From contig NZ_CP062163.1 in assembly GCF_014844095.1 (NCBI RefSeq), positions 2,565,001-2,629,000 on the forward strand: a stretch of DNA of 64,000 nt. Reading direction: 5' to 3'. The position numbers and the translations under genes are program-made. The stretch comes from Brevibacillus sp. JNUCC-41 (GTDB lineage: Bacteria; Bacillota; Bacilli; Bacillales; DSM-1321). Below are positions 34,176-44,413 of this stretch, in pieces. Below the pieces are notes generated by a model. It was given only the letters and a program-made list of their open reading frames with translations. It searched no databases and was not told the DNA's origin. Positions within the stretch are counted from its first letter, which is position 1; the number at the start of each line of letters is the position of its first letter.

Positions 34176-35096
34176 TCATACGTGAGAATCTTCATTCAAG
34201 ATATTTTGTAAAGCTTCTTTAAGGATTGGAAAGGAGAAAGTGAATCCTTCGTCTTTAAGTTTAGTGGGAAGGACATTTTGTCCTTCAAGCACAAGTATGC
34301 TCATTTCCCCCAGCAGTTTTTTGAGGAAGATGGGTGGTACGGGTAACCAATGTGGCCGGTGCAGGACAGCTCCTATCGTTTTCCCGAATGTATCCATCTG
34401 AACGGGGTTCGGCGCCGTAAAATTGACTGGACCCTCTATCCGCTGATCGTTCATGCAAAAGATGATTGCCCGGACCACGTCATGGATATGAATCCAGGAA
34501 AGCCACTGATTCCCTTTGCCCATCTTTCCTCCGCCGAATAGTTTATAGGGAAGGACCATCATTGGCAGTGCGCCATCTTTTTCTCCAAGAATCACCCCAA
34601 ATCTTGTTAGGACCAACCTATTACTGTAAGAGCGTGATTTAGCCGCTTCCTTTTCCCATAGTTGAACAGTACGGGCCAAGAAATCATCACCAACGGATCC
34701 AGAGGTTTCGGTAAAGGTCTCATCGTCCGAAATACCATAATATCCGACTGCACTTGCATTAATGATGACGGACAATTTATCGGGCAGCATAGAGATAATC
34801 CGGTTCATCTCTTTGGAAGCTTCGACCCGGCTTTCGACAATCCGGCGTTTTCGTTCAGGTGTCCAACGCCCGCTGTTAAGGGATTCACCAGCAAGGTTAA
34901 TGAAAACATCTAGCCCCGCCAAGTGCTTTTCCGGCTGTGCCTCCTTGGCCAACCAGTTAATATATGTCAAATTAGTCTGTTTTTTAAATTTTTCGGGATG
35001 ACGGGTCAAAATATATATATCATGATTTTCTTTTGATAATTCATCAATAAGGGCTGTGCCGACAAAACCGCTTCCACCAGCAATGGCTATTTTCAT
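34176..35096 (-). CDS. yfhF: TIGR01777 family epimerase YfhF
   Basis: 306 residues. The nucleotide-binding motif AGGSGFVG is at residues 6-13. INLAGESLNSGRWTPERKRRI (a family hallmark), SAVGYYG, WLSWIHIHDVV and LKDEGFTFSFP follow. It starts at ATG 35096 with AAAGGAAGTGG upstream; the frame extends to 35156. It is an NAD(P)-dependent SDR-type protein, substrate unknown; a diverged paralogue is at 4995-5885. It is divergent from recX. Confidence 0.88.
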   Translation of the reverse strand: MKIAIAGGSGFVGTALIDELSKENHDIYILTRHPEKFKKQTNLTYINWLAKEAQPEKHLAGLDVFINLAGESLNSGRWTPERKRRIVESRVEASKEMNRIISMLPDKLSVIINASAVGYYGISDDETFTETSGSVGDDFLARTVQLWEKEAAKSRSYSNRLVLTRFGVILGEKDGALPMMVLPYKLFGGGKMGKGNQWLSWIHIHDVVRAIIFCMNDQRIEGPVNFTAPNPVQMDTFGKTIGAVLHRPHWLPVPPIFLKKLLGEMSILVLEGQNVLPTKLKDEGFTFSFPILKEALQNILNEDSHV

Positions 35097-35221
35097 CAGA
35101 ACCACTTCCTTTCCCTTTCTTTCCTTCACTTTAACATGTCCATGTTCTTTTTTCATTTTTAGACATGCTATATATAGAAATGGTAAACGTAAAGGGGTAA
35201 AGTAGTGGTGGGGGTGGATTT

Positions 35222-36019
35222 ATGCCAAACATAACAAAAATAACAACCCAAAAGAAACGTAAAGATCGTTATAACATTTTCGTTGACGAAAAATATGCCT
35301 TCAGTGTAGATGAAGAAGTGCTATTGAAATTTCATTTGAAAAAGGGGATGGAACTTGATGACCTGCTTTTGGCAGAAATACAATTCCATGATGAAATCCA
35401 AAAAGCATTTACCGATGCAATTAATTATTTATCATACCGAATGCGCTCGGAATCGGAAATTCGCCTTTATTTAAAAAAGAAGGAGACGGAAGAGCCGATC
35501 ATTAAAGAAGCGATACATAAACTATACAGTTTTAACTATTTAGATGACCTTGAATTTGCCAAGGCTTACGTACGGACCCATGTGAATGGAGGTAATAAAG
35601 GGCCCACTACCCTTAAGCTCGAGCTTAAGGAAAAAGGGGTGCAAGAAAAGTTAGTTATCGAGGCATTGAAGGAATACCCCTATGATATTCAGATTGAACA
35701 TGCAAGGAAACTTGCTGGAAAAGCGGTCAAAAAGGAAAAAAACATTTCCGAACGAGCTTTAAGGTTGAAAGTTGAACAAACCTTGTTACGGAAAGGTTTC
35801 CCTAGAGATGTCATCCATGAAGCACTTGAAGATGTGACGGTTGAAAAGGATGAAGATGAACAATGGGATTCTCTTTGCCACCATGCCGAAAAAATGCAAC
35901 GCCGATATAAAAACCATGAAGGCTTCGAATATGAACAAAAAATGAAGCAGGCATTATACCGAAAAGGTTTTCCAATAGAATTGATTGAGCGTTTTCTTTC
36001 CCTTTCAGATGCGGAATAA
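35222..36019 (+). CDS. recX: Recombination regulator RecX
   Basis: 265 residues, the long Bacillus form made of repeated three-helix modules. SYRMRSESEIRLYLKKKE, YLDDLEFAKAYVRTHVNGGNKGPTTLKLELKEKGV and the two copies of L.RKGFP..(V/L)I are characteristic. RecX binds RecA filaments and modulates recombination and SOS. Position between yfhF and yfhH is conserved with B. subtilis. Confidence 0.93.
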   Translation: MPNITKITTQKKRKDRYNIFVDEKYAFSVDEEVLLKFHLKKGMELDDLLLAEIQFHDEIQKAFTDAINYLSYRMRSESEIRLYLKKKETEEPIIKEAIHKLYSFNYLDDLEFAKAYVRTHVNGGNKGPTTLKLELKEKGVQEKLVIEALKEYPYDIQIEHARKLAGKAVKKEKNISERALRLKVEQTLLRKGFPRDVIHEALEDVTVEKDEDEQWDSLCHHAEKMQRRYKNHEGFEYEQKMKQALYRKGFPIELIERFLSLSDAE

Positions 36020-36094
36020 GTGCATCGATAGCCAAATCACTAAATTTTGTTTAATATAGAAGTAAATTAATATTTCATTTAAGGAGTCATATAT

Positions 36095-36406
36095 ATGAGT
36101 GACGTAAGATACAGCAAGTTGTCCGCCTATGAACTACAACAGGAAATTGCAGCGTTGACTGAAAAAGCGAGAAAAGCAGAGCAATTGGGAATGGTTAATG
36201 AATACTCTGTATTGGAACGAAAAGTGACGATGGCCAAGGCCTATTTGTTAAATCCGGATGATTTCAAAAAAGGTGAAATATATCAAATTGACGGAGATCC
36301 CGGGGTCTATTTCAAAATTGATTATATGAACGGCGTATTCGCCTGGGGTTACCGCTTAGGTGGTAGCGGAAAGGAAGAAGCACTTCCGATTTCAATGCTG
36401 AAATAA
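36095..36406 (+). CDS. yfhH: YfhH family protein
   Basis: 103 residues: an N-terminal helical pair (YELQQEIAALTEKARKAEQLG) and a C-terminal small beta-barrel (KGEIYQIDGDPGVYFKIDYMNGVFAWGYRL). This is the DUF1811/YfhH family of unknown function. Ribosome site TAAGGAGTC. Followed by a terminator. Confidence 0.9.
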   Translation: MSDVRYSKLSAYELQQEIAALTEKARKAEQLGMVNEYSVLERKVTMAKAYLLNPDDFKKGEIYQIDGDPGVYFKIDYMNGVFAWGYRLGGSGKEEALPISMLK

Positions 36407-36408
36407 AA

Positions 36409-36435
36409 AAGGAATCGGGGAAAACCCGATTCCTT
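36409..36435 (+). terminator. Terminator between yfhH and sspK
   Basis: AAGGAATCGGG (36409-36419)/CCCGATTCCTT (36425-36435), 5-base loop; A-rich on the left so it can also serve sspK on the minus strand. Confidence 0.8.
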
Positions 36436-36447
36436 CTGGTGTACGAG

Positions 36448-36603
36448 TTAATTCGATCGCTCGTTTGATGCTTTCATTCTTTCTTGAGGGTGTGTATTAA
36501 TACTGCCATCTGCACGCTTTGAAGCATATCTTGCCTTTGCACGAGGCTCGCCTTGGAATTTATTATTGTTTTGGTTGGGGAATCCTTTTTGTTTATTTCG
36601 CAA
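36448..36603 (-). CDS. sspK: Small acid-soluble spore protein K
   Basis: 51 residues from TTG 36603, with GGAGGAG five to six bases upstream. The sequence [20 protein letters not shown] followed by [20 protein letters not shown] matches SspK. It is made in the forespore under sigma-G control and is a minor SASP of the spore core. It lies between yfhH and yfhJ exactly as in B. subtilis. Confidence 0.95.
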   Translation of the reverse strand: MRNKQKGFPNQNNNKFQGEPRAKARYASKRADGSINTHPQERMKASNERSN

Positions 36604-36655
36604 ATTTTTCTCCTCCAAGCATCAGATTAAAGAAAGAAGCGTTTCCGCTTACAAC

Positions 36656-36686
36656 TAGTATGGGTATGGGACAGTATAGTTCATTC
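36656..36686 (-). promoter_or_regulatory. Sigma-G-like promoter of sspK
   Basis: On the minus strand CATACTA (36662-36656) is a perfect sigma-G -10 element. GAATG (36686-36682) is a reasonable -35, with a spacing of 19, one longer than usual. It lies about 55 bp upstream of the sspK start. Confidence 0.6.
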
Positions 36687-36716
36687 TGTAAAAATATTGG
36701 CAATGAGGTGGTTCAA

Positions 36717-36983
36717 ATGAATGATTACCATGAAAGGTTAACCAAGATACTGCTTGAGAAAAATGATCACATCACGTATGAGCAAGCTTTGACTTGGGTG
36801 GAATTATTATGGGAAGATTTCGAAGCGACCTATGCAAAGGCTGGGCATGAATATGCCGGAGAAGAAATGACATCGCGCGTTGTAAGGACCTGGATTGATA
36901 ACTATGGTGAGCAATTCCACGAATTCATTGCAAAGAATCCTAAATACCGACAGTTATTAAATCAGCAGAATCGACTGCATTAA
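36717..36983 (+). CDS. yfhJ: YfhJ (WVELL) family protein
   Basis: 88 residues from ATG 36717 with GAGGTGG upstream; the frame extends to 36519 over sspK but without a start signal. YEQALTWVELLWEDFEATYAKAGHEYAG contains the WVELL signature, followed by RVVRTWIDNYG. Conserved in Bacillus, function unknown. Its start region faces sspK. Confidence 0.9.
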   Translation: MNDYHERLTKILLEKNDHITYEQALTWVELLWEDFEATYAKAGHEYAGEEMTSRVVRTWIDNYGEQFHEFIAKNPKYRQLLNQQNRLH

Positions 36984-37023
36984 AATAGCTGATTCCAGGG
37001 GGGGCCTGGAATCAGCTATTTTT
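36982..37023. terminator. Bidirectional terminator between yfhJ and yfhP
   Basis: A perfect 18-bp stem (36982-36999/37005-37022) with a 5-base loop of G and A4/T5 flanks, between converging genes. Confidence 0.93.
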
Positions 37024-37036
37024 CAATATACAGCGA

Positions 37037-38014
37037 CTACAAAATAATATTCAATTTCTTCTGCAGTTTCGCTTCGCTGAAAATCCAGCCGGTATAAGAA
37101 TTCAAGATATTCAATTCGCTGTCTAAATGGACCACCGCCACAAACGGGTAATATCCATTGCTTCTGTATCTTAAATCGATGAAACGGACTTCATAATATT
37201 CTTTTATCTGTTCAATTTCAAATCGGTAAACCGGAGAAAAGGACAGAAAGGCTGCCAAGTTGATATCCTTCTTGGCGGCTTCGAGAATTTCACTTTCAGG
37301 TAAGGGCACTCGATCGAACGTATCAAGAATCGTCACATATCCATTATCGGCTCGTGCCACATAATAATTCTTTTCAGTAATAACCGCAATTTTCCAGCGG
37401 TGAAAACGCATGGTCGGTGATAAAAGAATTTTCCTTGCTCCAGGAATTTGCCGTTTGACCACTTTCTTTATAAAAGCTTGTTCCCTGAATCTGGAAATGT
37501 AGTAAATGACGAGTATTCCGTAAATGGAAAGAAATAAATAGCCTGGAGGAAATCCAAAGCCCCATAATATCAAGCCGGCAACATGTATTCCAAAAATGAA
37601 CGGATCAAATGTATTGATGACTCCTAAAGCTACCCATTTTGATGAAATTGGCCTAAGAGCCTGGGTCCCATAAGCATTGAATATATCCACGAATACATGA
37701 AGGAATACGGCTAAAAAGGTCCAAAGCCAAAGATGAAGGTAATTTGCTTCAGGTATGAAGGCGAAAAGTGCTCCACTGATTATCAAGGGCCAAAGTAATA
37801 CAGCGGGAATGGAATGCGTGATTCCACGGTGATTTCGAATATATACAGCGTTATTCCTTAATTTTAAAACGGTGTCAATGTCTGGAGCTTGTGATCCCAA
37901 TATCGTACCTGCTATGACTGCACTTGCGGTGACTGGGCTCTGCGCAATGACAGGATCTAATGTGGCAAGACCTCCAAGAGCAATTCCCATGACAAAGTGA
38001 GTACCTGTATCCAA
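37037..38014 (-). CDS. yfhP: YfhP family membrane protein (metal-dependent hydrolase, DUF457-like)
   Basis: 325 residues. The N-terminal half has several membrane helices with conserved polar motifs: GTHFVMGI (His6), GSQAPDIDTV, RNHRGITHS and FLHVFVDIFNAYGTQ, the His/Asp set of the YdjM/LexA-binding membrane-hydrolase family. The C-terminal half is soluble. B. subtilis YfhP is reported to repress neighbouring yfh genes; the biochemical activity is unproven. It is divergent from mutY. Confidence 0.88.
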   Translation of the reverse strand: MDTGTHFVMGIALGGLATLDPVIAQSPVTASAVIAGTILGSQAPDIDTVLKLRNNAVYIRNHRGITHSIPAVLLWPLIISGALFAFIPEANYLHLWLWTFLAVFLHVFVDIFNAYGTQALRPISSKWVALGVINTFDPFIFGIHVAGLILWGFGFPPGYLFLSIYGILVIYYISRFREQAFIKKVVKRQIPGARKILLSPTMRFHRWKIAVITEKNYYVARADNGYVTILDTFDRVPLPESEILEAAKKDINLAAFLSFSPVYRFEIEQIKEYYEVRFIDLRYRSNGYYPFVAVVHLDSELNILNSYTGWIFSEAKLQKKLNIIL

Positions 38015-38220
38015 AAAACTAACCTCCCTGCCACAATTTGAAAAAAATGATCTTCTTTCATCATACCGTATTTATATATTAACCATCAAATGAATAAAAT
38101 TTTTACTTATTTCCGTGCCCGTTATAAATAAATGGATATGAACATGCTATTAAAAAAAGAATGACCTATTATAGGTATTCCCATTTTTGATAAGAGTTTA
38201 ACATCTTTGGAGGAACTGAT

Positions 38221-39339
38221 GTGAAAGAAATAACGATCCCCACAATAGAAAAAATAACAATCGAAGAATTTCAAAAAGATTTGGTTTCCTGGTTTCTCGA
38301 AGAACAACGAGAATTGCCATGGAGGAAAAATAAAGATCCATACCGTGTTTGGGTTTCTGAAATAATGTTGCAGCAAACGAGAGTGGATACGGTGATTCCT
38401 TATTTCAACCGATTTGTGGAATGGTTCCCAACACTCGAGGATTTTGCCAATGCCGATGAAGAGAAAATCCTAAAAGCATGGGAAGGGCTGGGATATTACT
38501 CACGTGTAAGGAATCTGCATAGTGCCGTTCAGGAAGTGAAGGCTTCCTATAATGGAATCGTACCGGATGATCCCGCGGAAATTTCAAAATTGAAAGGTGT
38601 CGGTCCTTATACAGCTGGTGCGATTCTTAGTATCGCATACGGCAAGCCTGAGCCAGCCGTTGATGGAAACGTCATGCGTGTTTTATCAAGGATATTGATG
38701 ATATATGAAGACATAGCAAAGCCAAAGACAAGAAAAACATTCGAAGCTGCCGTCAGAAAGCTGATCGATCATGAACATACCTCTGCCTTCAATCAAGCCT
38801 TGATGGAGCTTGGTGCATTAATCTGCACACCAGGTAAGCCTGCCTGCCTATTATGTCCTGTTCAAAGTCATTGTCTAGCATTTGAATCCGGGGTTCAGTC
38901 GGAATTGCCGGTGAAAATCCAAAAGAAAAAAACACGGGATGTACCAATTGTAGCTGCTGTTCTAACGAATGAAAAAGGTGAATATTTAATTCATAAGCGA
39001 GCATCAGAAGGGTTGCTTGCAAATCTTTGGGAATATCCGAACTTCGAAAACAATTCATCCTTTTTGCATAAGCGGGAATTCTTCGTGAGTCGGTTTCAGG
39101 AAATGTATGGCGTCAAACCTGAAATCACTGAATCACTTGTGAGAATTGAACATGTTTTCTCACATCTCGTTTGGAAAGTGGACACATATATCGGAGCGGT
39201 CAAAGAGGCCATCAGTGAAGAGACACTAAGAGAACAGCAACTTAAGTGGGTGAGTGAAGCAGAGATGGAGGAGTTGGCATTTCCGGTTTCCCACCAAAAA
39301 ATGATGAAGGCGTATAAAGAGAAAGAACATGTTGAATAA
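38221..39339 (+). CDS. mutY: A/G-specific adenine glycosylase MutY
   Basis: 372 residues from GTG with GGAGGAAC upstream. Catalytic Glu47 in SEIMLQQT, helix-hairpin-helix [12 protein letters not shown] (124-135), catalytic Asp148 in AVDGNV, and the 4Fe-4S cluster Cys202-x6-Cys209-x2-Cys212-x5-Cys218. A NUDIX-like C-terminal domain (about 230-365) recognises 8-oxoguanine. It removes adenine mispaired with 8-oxoG. Confidence 0.95.
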   Translation: MKEITIPTIEKITIEEFQKDLVSWFLEEQRELPWRKNKDPYRVWVSEIMLQQTRVDTVIPYFNRFVEWFPTLEDFANADEEKILKAWEGLGYYSRVRNLHSAVQEVKASYNGIVPDDPAEISKLKGVGPYTAGAILSIAYGKPEPAVDGNVMRVLSRILMIYEDIAKPKTRKTFEAAVRKLIDHEHTSAFNQALMELGALICTPGKPACLLCPVQSHCLAFESGVQSELPVKIQKKKTRDVPIVAAVLTNEKGEYLIHKRASEGLLANLWEYPNFENNSSFLHKREFFVSRFQEMYGVKPEITESLVRIEHVFSHLVWKVDTYIGAVKEAISEETLREQQLKWVSEAEMEELAFPVSHQKMMKAYKEKEHVE

Positions 39340-39388
39340 AGGATTTTTTTAAGTGTATGGTAAAATAAGGGTGTTAGGGGGCGGGGGA

Positions 39389-39658
39389 ATGAGGATAGTC
39401 ATTCAAGCATTCATGGGTTCAATCATCATTCATGCTTTATATTTTGGGAGTATGATAATGGTCGGGACCATAAAAACGAGCAGATATAAACCGGATATTG
39501 AAAATGCATGGGAACAAGTAGGGGCACTCCAGAATGAAACGGTATTCGGTAATGTCCTTTCACCTTCTTTATATTCGTTAACATTTTTGGGGACAGCCCT
39601 GATTTGCGCAATGGCTATAACGTCTTATAATAAAAATGTGATTAAAAAAAGGCGCTAG
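39389..39658 (+). CDS. Small two-helix membrane protein
   Basis: 89 residues from ATG 39389, preceded by a G-rich site (AGGGGGCGGGGG). Hydrophobic helices span about 2-27 and 60-80, linked by a soluble segment SRYKPDIENAWEQVGALQNE, and the tail is basic. The upstream GTG at 39353 has no ribosome site. I do not recognise the family; it occupies a position between mutY and yfhS. Confidence 0.6.
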   Translation: MRIVIQAFMGSIIIHALYFGSMIMVGTIKTSRYKPDIENAWEQVGALQNETVFGNVLSPSLYSLTFLGTALICAMAITSYNKNVIKKRR

Positions 39659-39676
39659 TGAAATGGGTAGCATGAA

Positions 39677-39712
39677 AGAGGATATCGGCTAAGATATCCT
39701 CTTCCTTTTGTT
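39677..39712. terminator. Terminator between converging genes
   Basis: AGAGGATATC (39677-39686)/GATATCCTCT (39693-39702) with a 6-base loop and a TTCCTTTTG tail. Confidence 0.82.
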
Positions 39713-39739
39713 GATTTTCAAAGTCATATCCGTATAAAA

Positions 39740-39964
39740 TCAATCGTAAATGGTTTTCGTTCCATGAGTATAATCGGCTTCCTGCCTGTTAAGTCCGCCT
39801 CTATTTTCAATTTCTTTGATGATTTCGCTATGGATACTCTGTCCTTCTTGGTTTAAATAAGGTACCATTTGTTGAAGGGAGTGATGAAAATAGGCAAGTT
39901 CACTATTTTCCCAATCCGATTTTTTCATCATCGACAACTCTGTCATATCACGTCCAACATACAT
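39740..39964 (-). CDS. yfhS: YfhS-like small protein
   Basis: 74 residues from ATG 39964 with AAGGAGTG upstream; the frame is open to 40051 without a signal. YVGRDMTELSMMKKSDWENSELAYFHHSLQQ then HSEIIKEIENRGG. The length and position next to fabL match B. subtilis YfhS, of unknown function; the name is based mainly on synteny. Divergent from fabL. Confidence 0.65.
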   Translation of the reverse strand: MYVGRDMTELSMMKKSDWENSELAYFHHSLQQMVPYLNQEGQSIHSEIIKEIENRGGLNRQEADYTHGTKTIYD

Positions 39965-39990
39965 AACAGTAACACTCCTTAAAAAAATGA

Positions 39991-40782
<792 letters not shown>

Positions 40783-40863
40783 TGTAACTGGAAAAATTTA
40801 AATGTTTTTAGTGGGATAACACTCCTGGATAATGGTTATCTTATTATCGTGGAGGTGATATCA

Positions 40864-41139
40864 ATGGCTAAAAACATGAATAAATCACAAGCAGGTACTG
40901 ATGTTCAACAAGTGAGACAACAAAACGCTCAATCTCAACAAGGTCAAGGCCAATTCGGCACAGAATTTGCTTCTGAAACTAACGTTCAAGAAGTGAAACA
41001 ACAAAACGCGCAATCTCAGCAAAAAAAGGGCCAAGGTCAAGCACAAGGCCAATTCGGTACAGAGTTTGCTTCTGAAACTAACGTTCAAGAAGTGAAACAA
41101 CAAAATCAAAAATCTCAAAGCAATAAAAGCCAAGGCTAA
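40864..41139 (+). CDS. sspE: Gamma-type small acid-soluble spore protein
   Basis: 91 residues, Gln/Asn/Ala-rich. It contains a tandem repeat of about 35 residues: QGQFGTEFASETNVQEVKQQ occurs twice (around residues 30 and 61), each with a GPR protease site TEFASET. It is made in the forespore and degraded at germination as an amino-acid source. Ribosome site GGAGGTGATATCA. Position between fabL and ygaB matches B. subtilis. Confidence 0.95.
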   Translation: MAKNMNKSQAGTDVQQVRQQNAQSQQGQGQFGTEFASETNVQEVKQQNAQSQQKKGQGQAQGQFGTEFASETNVQEVKQQNQKSQSNKSQG

Positions 41140-41147
41140 TCGCCGAT

Positions 41148-41180
41148 AAAAGCATCCTTCTTTTGAAGGGTGCTTTTTTT
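41148..41180 (+). terminator. Terminator of sspE
   Basis: AAAAGCATCCTTC (41148-41160)/GAAGGGTGCTTTT (41165-41177) with one G-U pair, followed by more T. Confidence 0.9.
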
Positions 41181-41297
41181 GACTTTCATTGGATTCGACA
41201 AATGTTTCTTCGTGTTTACATATTATGTCAAAGGAAAAAACGGATAAAAATAGAATATACATATTATAGAAAAAATACAGATTAGGAAGGTGCATTC

Positions 41298-41552
41298 ATG
41301 GAGGAATTTAACCGGCTTATAAACAACCAGTTGAAAACGATGGATAAGCTTTTACTTTTACAATCCGAAATCGAAAGATGCCAAGATATAGAGAAGCAAC
41401 TCCTTGCCCTGGAAGAGGAGAGTGAAGCAGACACCATTCAGGAAGAGATTCAACTCAAAAAGCAGGAATTGAAAAGTATCCATGATATGTTCGAGAAGCA
41501 AACGGAAGAAGTCATCCGATATTTTCAGCAAGGACAGGCTGCCATACGATGA
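41298..41552 (+). CDS. ygaB: YgaB-like coiled-coil protein
   Basis: 84 residues, almost entirely heptad-like helix (LLLLQSEIERCQDIEKQLLALEEE). Matches YgaB of Bacillus in size and position; cytoplasmic, function unknown. It has a reasonable GAAGGTG ribosome site. Confidence 0.8.
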   Translation: MEEFNRLINNQLKTMDKLLLLQSEIERCQDIEKQLLALEEESEADTIQEEIQLKKQELKSIHDMFEKQTEEVIRYFQQGQAAIR

Positions 41553-41786
41553 ATAACCGGCTAATTTCTTAGTTAAAATGGGTGGATGGTCAGACTTTTT
41601 CGACTTATTTACACATTTTCACTGGGAGATTAGCCACTTTTGTTTTAAATTTATGAATAAATCGCTATAATATAGGAATATAGGGTAAATGGAAAAAAGT
41701 ATATATTTTTAAATACACACAACAACTGCAAACGGAATAGGGCACAGTACGCTGTCAGGGTGTCTATAGAAAGTAGGGAGAGATAA

Positions 41787-42317
41787 ATGGGGATTGTTCC
41801 TGCCGAAGGAGGAAAAATCCAAATCCATAGCTATAAACATAATGGGCATATCCATCGTATCTGGGAAGAGACGACCGTTTTAAAAGGGACCCAAAATCTG
41901 GTGATAGCAGCGAATGACCGTACTATGGTAACGGAATCAGATGGAAGGACCTGGATTACGAGAGAGCCGGCGATTTGCTATTTTCATTCAAAGTATTGGT
42001 TTAATGTTATTGGTATGTTGAGAGAGGACGGGGTTTATTACTATTGCAATATCAGTTCGCCGTTCACATACGAATCGGGAGCATTGAAATACATTGACTA
42101 TGACCTGGACATTAAAGTATTCCCAGATATGACGTTTAATTTGCTGGATGAGGATGAATATGAAAGGCATCGGAAAGAAATGAATTACCCGGATGCCATC
42201 GATTCAATATTGAAACAGAACGTAGACTATTTGATTTATATGATACGCCAGCGAAAAGGACCATTCTCCGCAGAATTTATTGATAGTTGGTATGAACGCT
42301 TTTTAACCTATCGATGA
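41787..42317 (+). CDS. ntdP: Nucleoside tri-/diphosphatase NtdP (YgaC, DUF402)
   Basis: 176 residues. The DUF402 fold is clear: [48 protein letters not shown], and the metal-ligating [13 protein letters not shown] and [10 protein letters not shown]. The S. aureus homologue hydrolyses nucleoside tri- and diphosphates. Ribosome site GTAGGGAGAG. Preceded by a 230-bp AT-rich promoter region; monocistronic with its own terminator. Confidence 0.9.
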   Translation: MGIVPAEGGKIQIHSYKHNGHIHRIWEETTVLKGTQNLVIAANDRTMVTESDGRTWITREPAICYFHSKYWFNVIGMLREDGVYYYCNISSPFTYESGALKYIDYDLDIKVFPDMTFNLLDEDEYERHRKEMNYPDAIDSILKQNVDYLIYMIRQRKGPFSAEFIDSWYERFLTYR

Positions 42318-42320
42318 TAG

Positions 42321-42352
42321 AAAAGGCCTGCTGCATAATTGGCAGGCTTTTT
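42321..42352 (+). terminator. Terminator of ntdP
   Basis: GCCTGC (42326-42331)/GCAGGC (42342-42347) within A4 and T5 flanks, directly after the stop. Confidence 0.85.
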
Positions 42353-42577
42353 CATTATGTATCGTGCCTACACATCTGATTCAATCTTTCAAGAATGCAG
42401 GAACCATTAAACCTCCTATATATGGTTATGAAAGTTAGTGAATGAAATCCTTTTGATAGTTAATCATCGAAAAGGAAAATATAATTGAATGGTGTATTTA
42501 AGATATAAGATTCCAAATTGACTGTTATGGACTTTTTTTATCATTTGGATTTAATGATTCAGAAAAGGAGGAAATCC

Positions 42578-44326
42578 GTGGGGAGTATTAAGAGATATTT
42601 GCAATTCGTCAAACCATATAAATGGCAGATAATCGGGACGGTACTGATTGGATTGCTAAAGTTCGCGATTCCGCTTTTGCTTCCATTGCTCAGTAAGTAT
42701 ATTGTGGATGACATCATCGGAAATGGTGACCTGTCCAAAGCCGTGAAGTCCGAACGCCTTTTATGGGCAATGGCCATCATGATATTCATTTTCGTTGCAG
42801 TCAGACCGCCGATTGAGTATTACCGTCAATATTTCGCTCAATGGACCGGAACGAAAATCTTATATGATATTCGTAATGATTTATTTACTCATATACAGAA
42901 ACTGAGTTTTAAATATTATTCCAACACAAGAGTGGGCGAGGTCATTTCAAGGATGATCACGGATGTGGAACAAACGAAGAACTTTGTCATCACGGGTCTG
43001 ATGAATCTTTGGCTCGATATCGCAACGATCATCATAGTGATAGTCATCATGTTTACGATGGACGTGAAGCTAACCATTGTATCCATCATCATGCTTCCAT
43101 TTTACGCATTTTCGATCAAGCATTTCTTCGGCAAGCTGAGAACCTATACAAGGATTCGGTCCCAAGCGTTGGCGGATGTACAGAGTCACCTACATGAACG
43201 GGTTTCAGGGATGTCGGTCATCAAAAGCTTTGCGATAGAGGACAGGGAACAGGAATTGTTTGCGAAGCAGAACAAGAATTTCCTTGATAAGGCCCTAAAG
43301 CATACGAGCTGGAATGCTAAGTCATTTGCTGTCGTGAATACGATCACGGATATTGCCCCCCTGCTCGTGATAGGATTTGCCGGTTATCAGGTCATTCATG
43401 ACCAATTGTCACTGGGTACCATGGTTGCTTTCGTCGGTTTCATAGACCGGCTATATAATCCCCTCAGACGTTTAGTTAACTCTTCTACGACAATGACCCA
43501 GACATTGGCGTCCATGGACAGGGTTTTTGAGTTTGTGGATGAGAAGTATGATATCGATGACGAACCAGGGGCGAAAGAGTTGAAGCATGTGGATGGCGGT
43601 ATAACCTTTCAGGATGTATCGTTTGCTTATGACGAGAAAGAGGCACCCGTTTTAAAACATATCAATTTGGATGTTAAACCAGGGGAAACCATTGCACTTG
43701 TCGGGATGAGCGGAGGCGGGAAATCCTCGATCGTCAGTTTGATTTCCCGTTTCTATGATGTGACGGAGGGAAGGGTATTATTGGATGGGACGGATATCCG
43801 TAAATATCAAGTCCGCAGCCTAAGAGATAAAATAGGAATGGTTCTACAGGATAATATCTTATTTAGTGAATCGGTTAAGGCCAATATCCTTATGGGCCGG
43901 CCTGATGCAAGCGATGAAGAAGTATTTGAAGCGGCAAAGGCGGCGAATGCTCATGACTTCATCATGGGTCTAAAAGAAGGATATGAAACGAAAGTCGGGG
44001 AGCGGGGAGTTAAATTATCCGGAGGCCAAAAACAACGGGTGGCCATTGCGAGGGTATTTTTGAAAAACCCGCCAATCCTTGTTCTCGACGAAGCCACATC
44101 GGCATTGGATTTGGAAAGTGAACACTATATCCAGGAGGCGCTGGATATTTTGGCGAAAAACCGGACCACCATCATCGTGGCACACCGGTTATCGACCATC
44201 ACCCATGCCGACCGGATCGTTCATATCGATAATGGGGAAATTACGGAAATGGGAACACACGAAGAACTCATGAAAAAGCAAGGGCATTATTACAACCTAT
44301 TTCAAGTGCAACAATTGGATGCTTAA
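42578..44326 (+). CDS. ygaD: ABC exporter half-transporter YgaD
   Basis: 582 residues from GTG 42578, with AAAGGAGGAAATCC just upstream (the frame runs back to 42518). Six membrane helices in 1-300, then a nucleotide-binding domain: Walker [10 protein letters not shown] (376-384), Q-loop VLQDN, signature LSGGQKQR (480-487), Walker [13 protein letters not shown], and the switch His in VAHRLSTI. Fused MsbA/BmrA-type exporter acting as a dimer; lipid or drug substrate unknown. Confidence 0.93.
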   Translation: MGSIKRYLQFVKPYKWQIIGTVLIGLLKFAIPLLLPLLSKYIVDDIIGNGDLSKAVKSERLLWAMAIMIFIFVAVRPPIEYYRQYFAQWTGTKILYDIRNDLFTHIQKLSFKYYSNTRVGEVISRMITDVEQTKNFVITGLMNLWLDIATIIIVIVIMFTMDVKLTIVSIIMLPFYAFSIKHFFGKLRTYTRIRSQALADVQSHLHERVSGMSVIKSFAIEDREQELFAKQNKNFLDKALKHTSWNAKSFAVVNTITDIAPLLVIGFAGYQVIHDQLSLGTMVAFVGFIDRLYNPLRRLVNSSTTMTQTLASMDRVFEFVDEKYDIDDEPGAKELKHVDGGITFQDVSFAYDEKEAPVLKHINLDVKPGETIALVGMSGGGKSSIVSLISRFYDVTEGRVLLDGTDIRKYQVRSLRDKIGMVLQDNILFSESVKANILMGRPDASDEEVFEAAKAANAHDFIMGLKEGYETKVGERGVKLSGGQKQRVAIARVFLKNPPILVLDEATSALDLESEHYIQEALDILAKNRTTIIVAHRLSTITHADRIVHIDNGEITEMGTHEELMKKQGHYYNLFQVQQLDA

Positions 44327-44354
44327 GGAGAAAAGGAAAAACAATATATAAAAG

Positions 44355-44390
44355 AAGACCATTCCGCTAACGGGAATGGTCTTTCTTATT
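44355..44390. terminator. Terminator between ygaD and the EamA gene
   Basis: AAGACCATTCC (44356-44366 region)/GGAATGGTCTT with a short loop and a T-rich right flank, between converging genes. Confidence 0.82.
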
Positions 44391-44413
44391 CTTATCCGAA
44401 CCGGTGGATAATG

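Noticed and set aside
36519..36716. N-terminal extension of the yfhJ frame
   Set aside because: It runs antisense over sspK and its promoter; the ribosome site and family length both support ATG 36717.
40864..41139. CRISPR-like or mobile direct repeats
   Set aside because: The repeats are the in-frame duplicated segment of the gamma-type SASP gene, normal for that family; no CRISPR array was found anywhere in the window.
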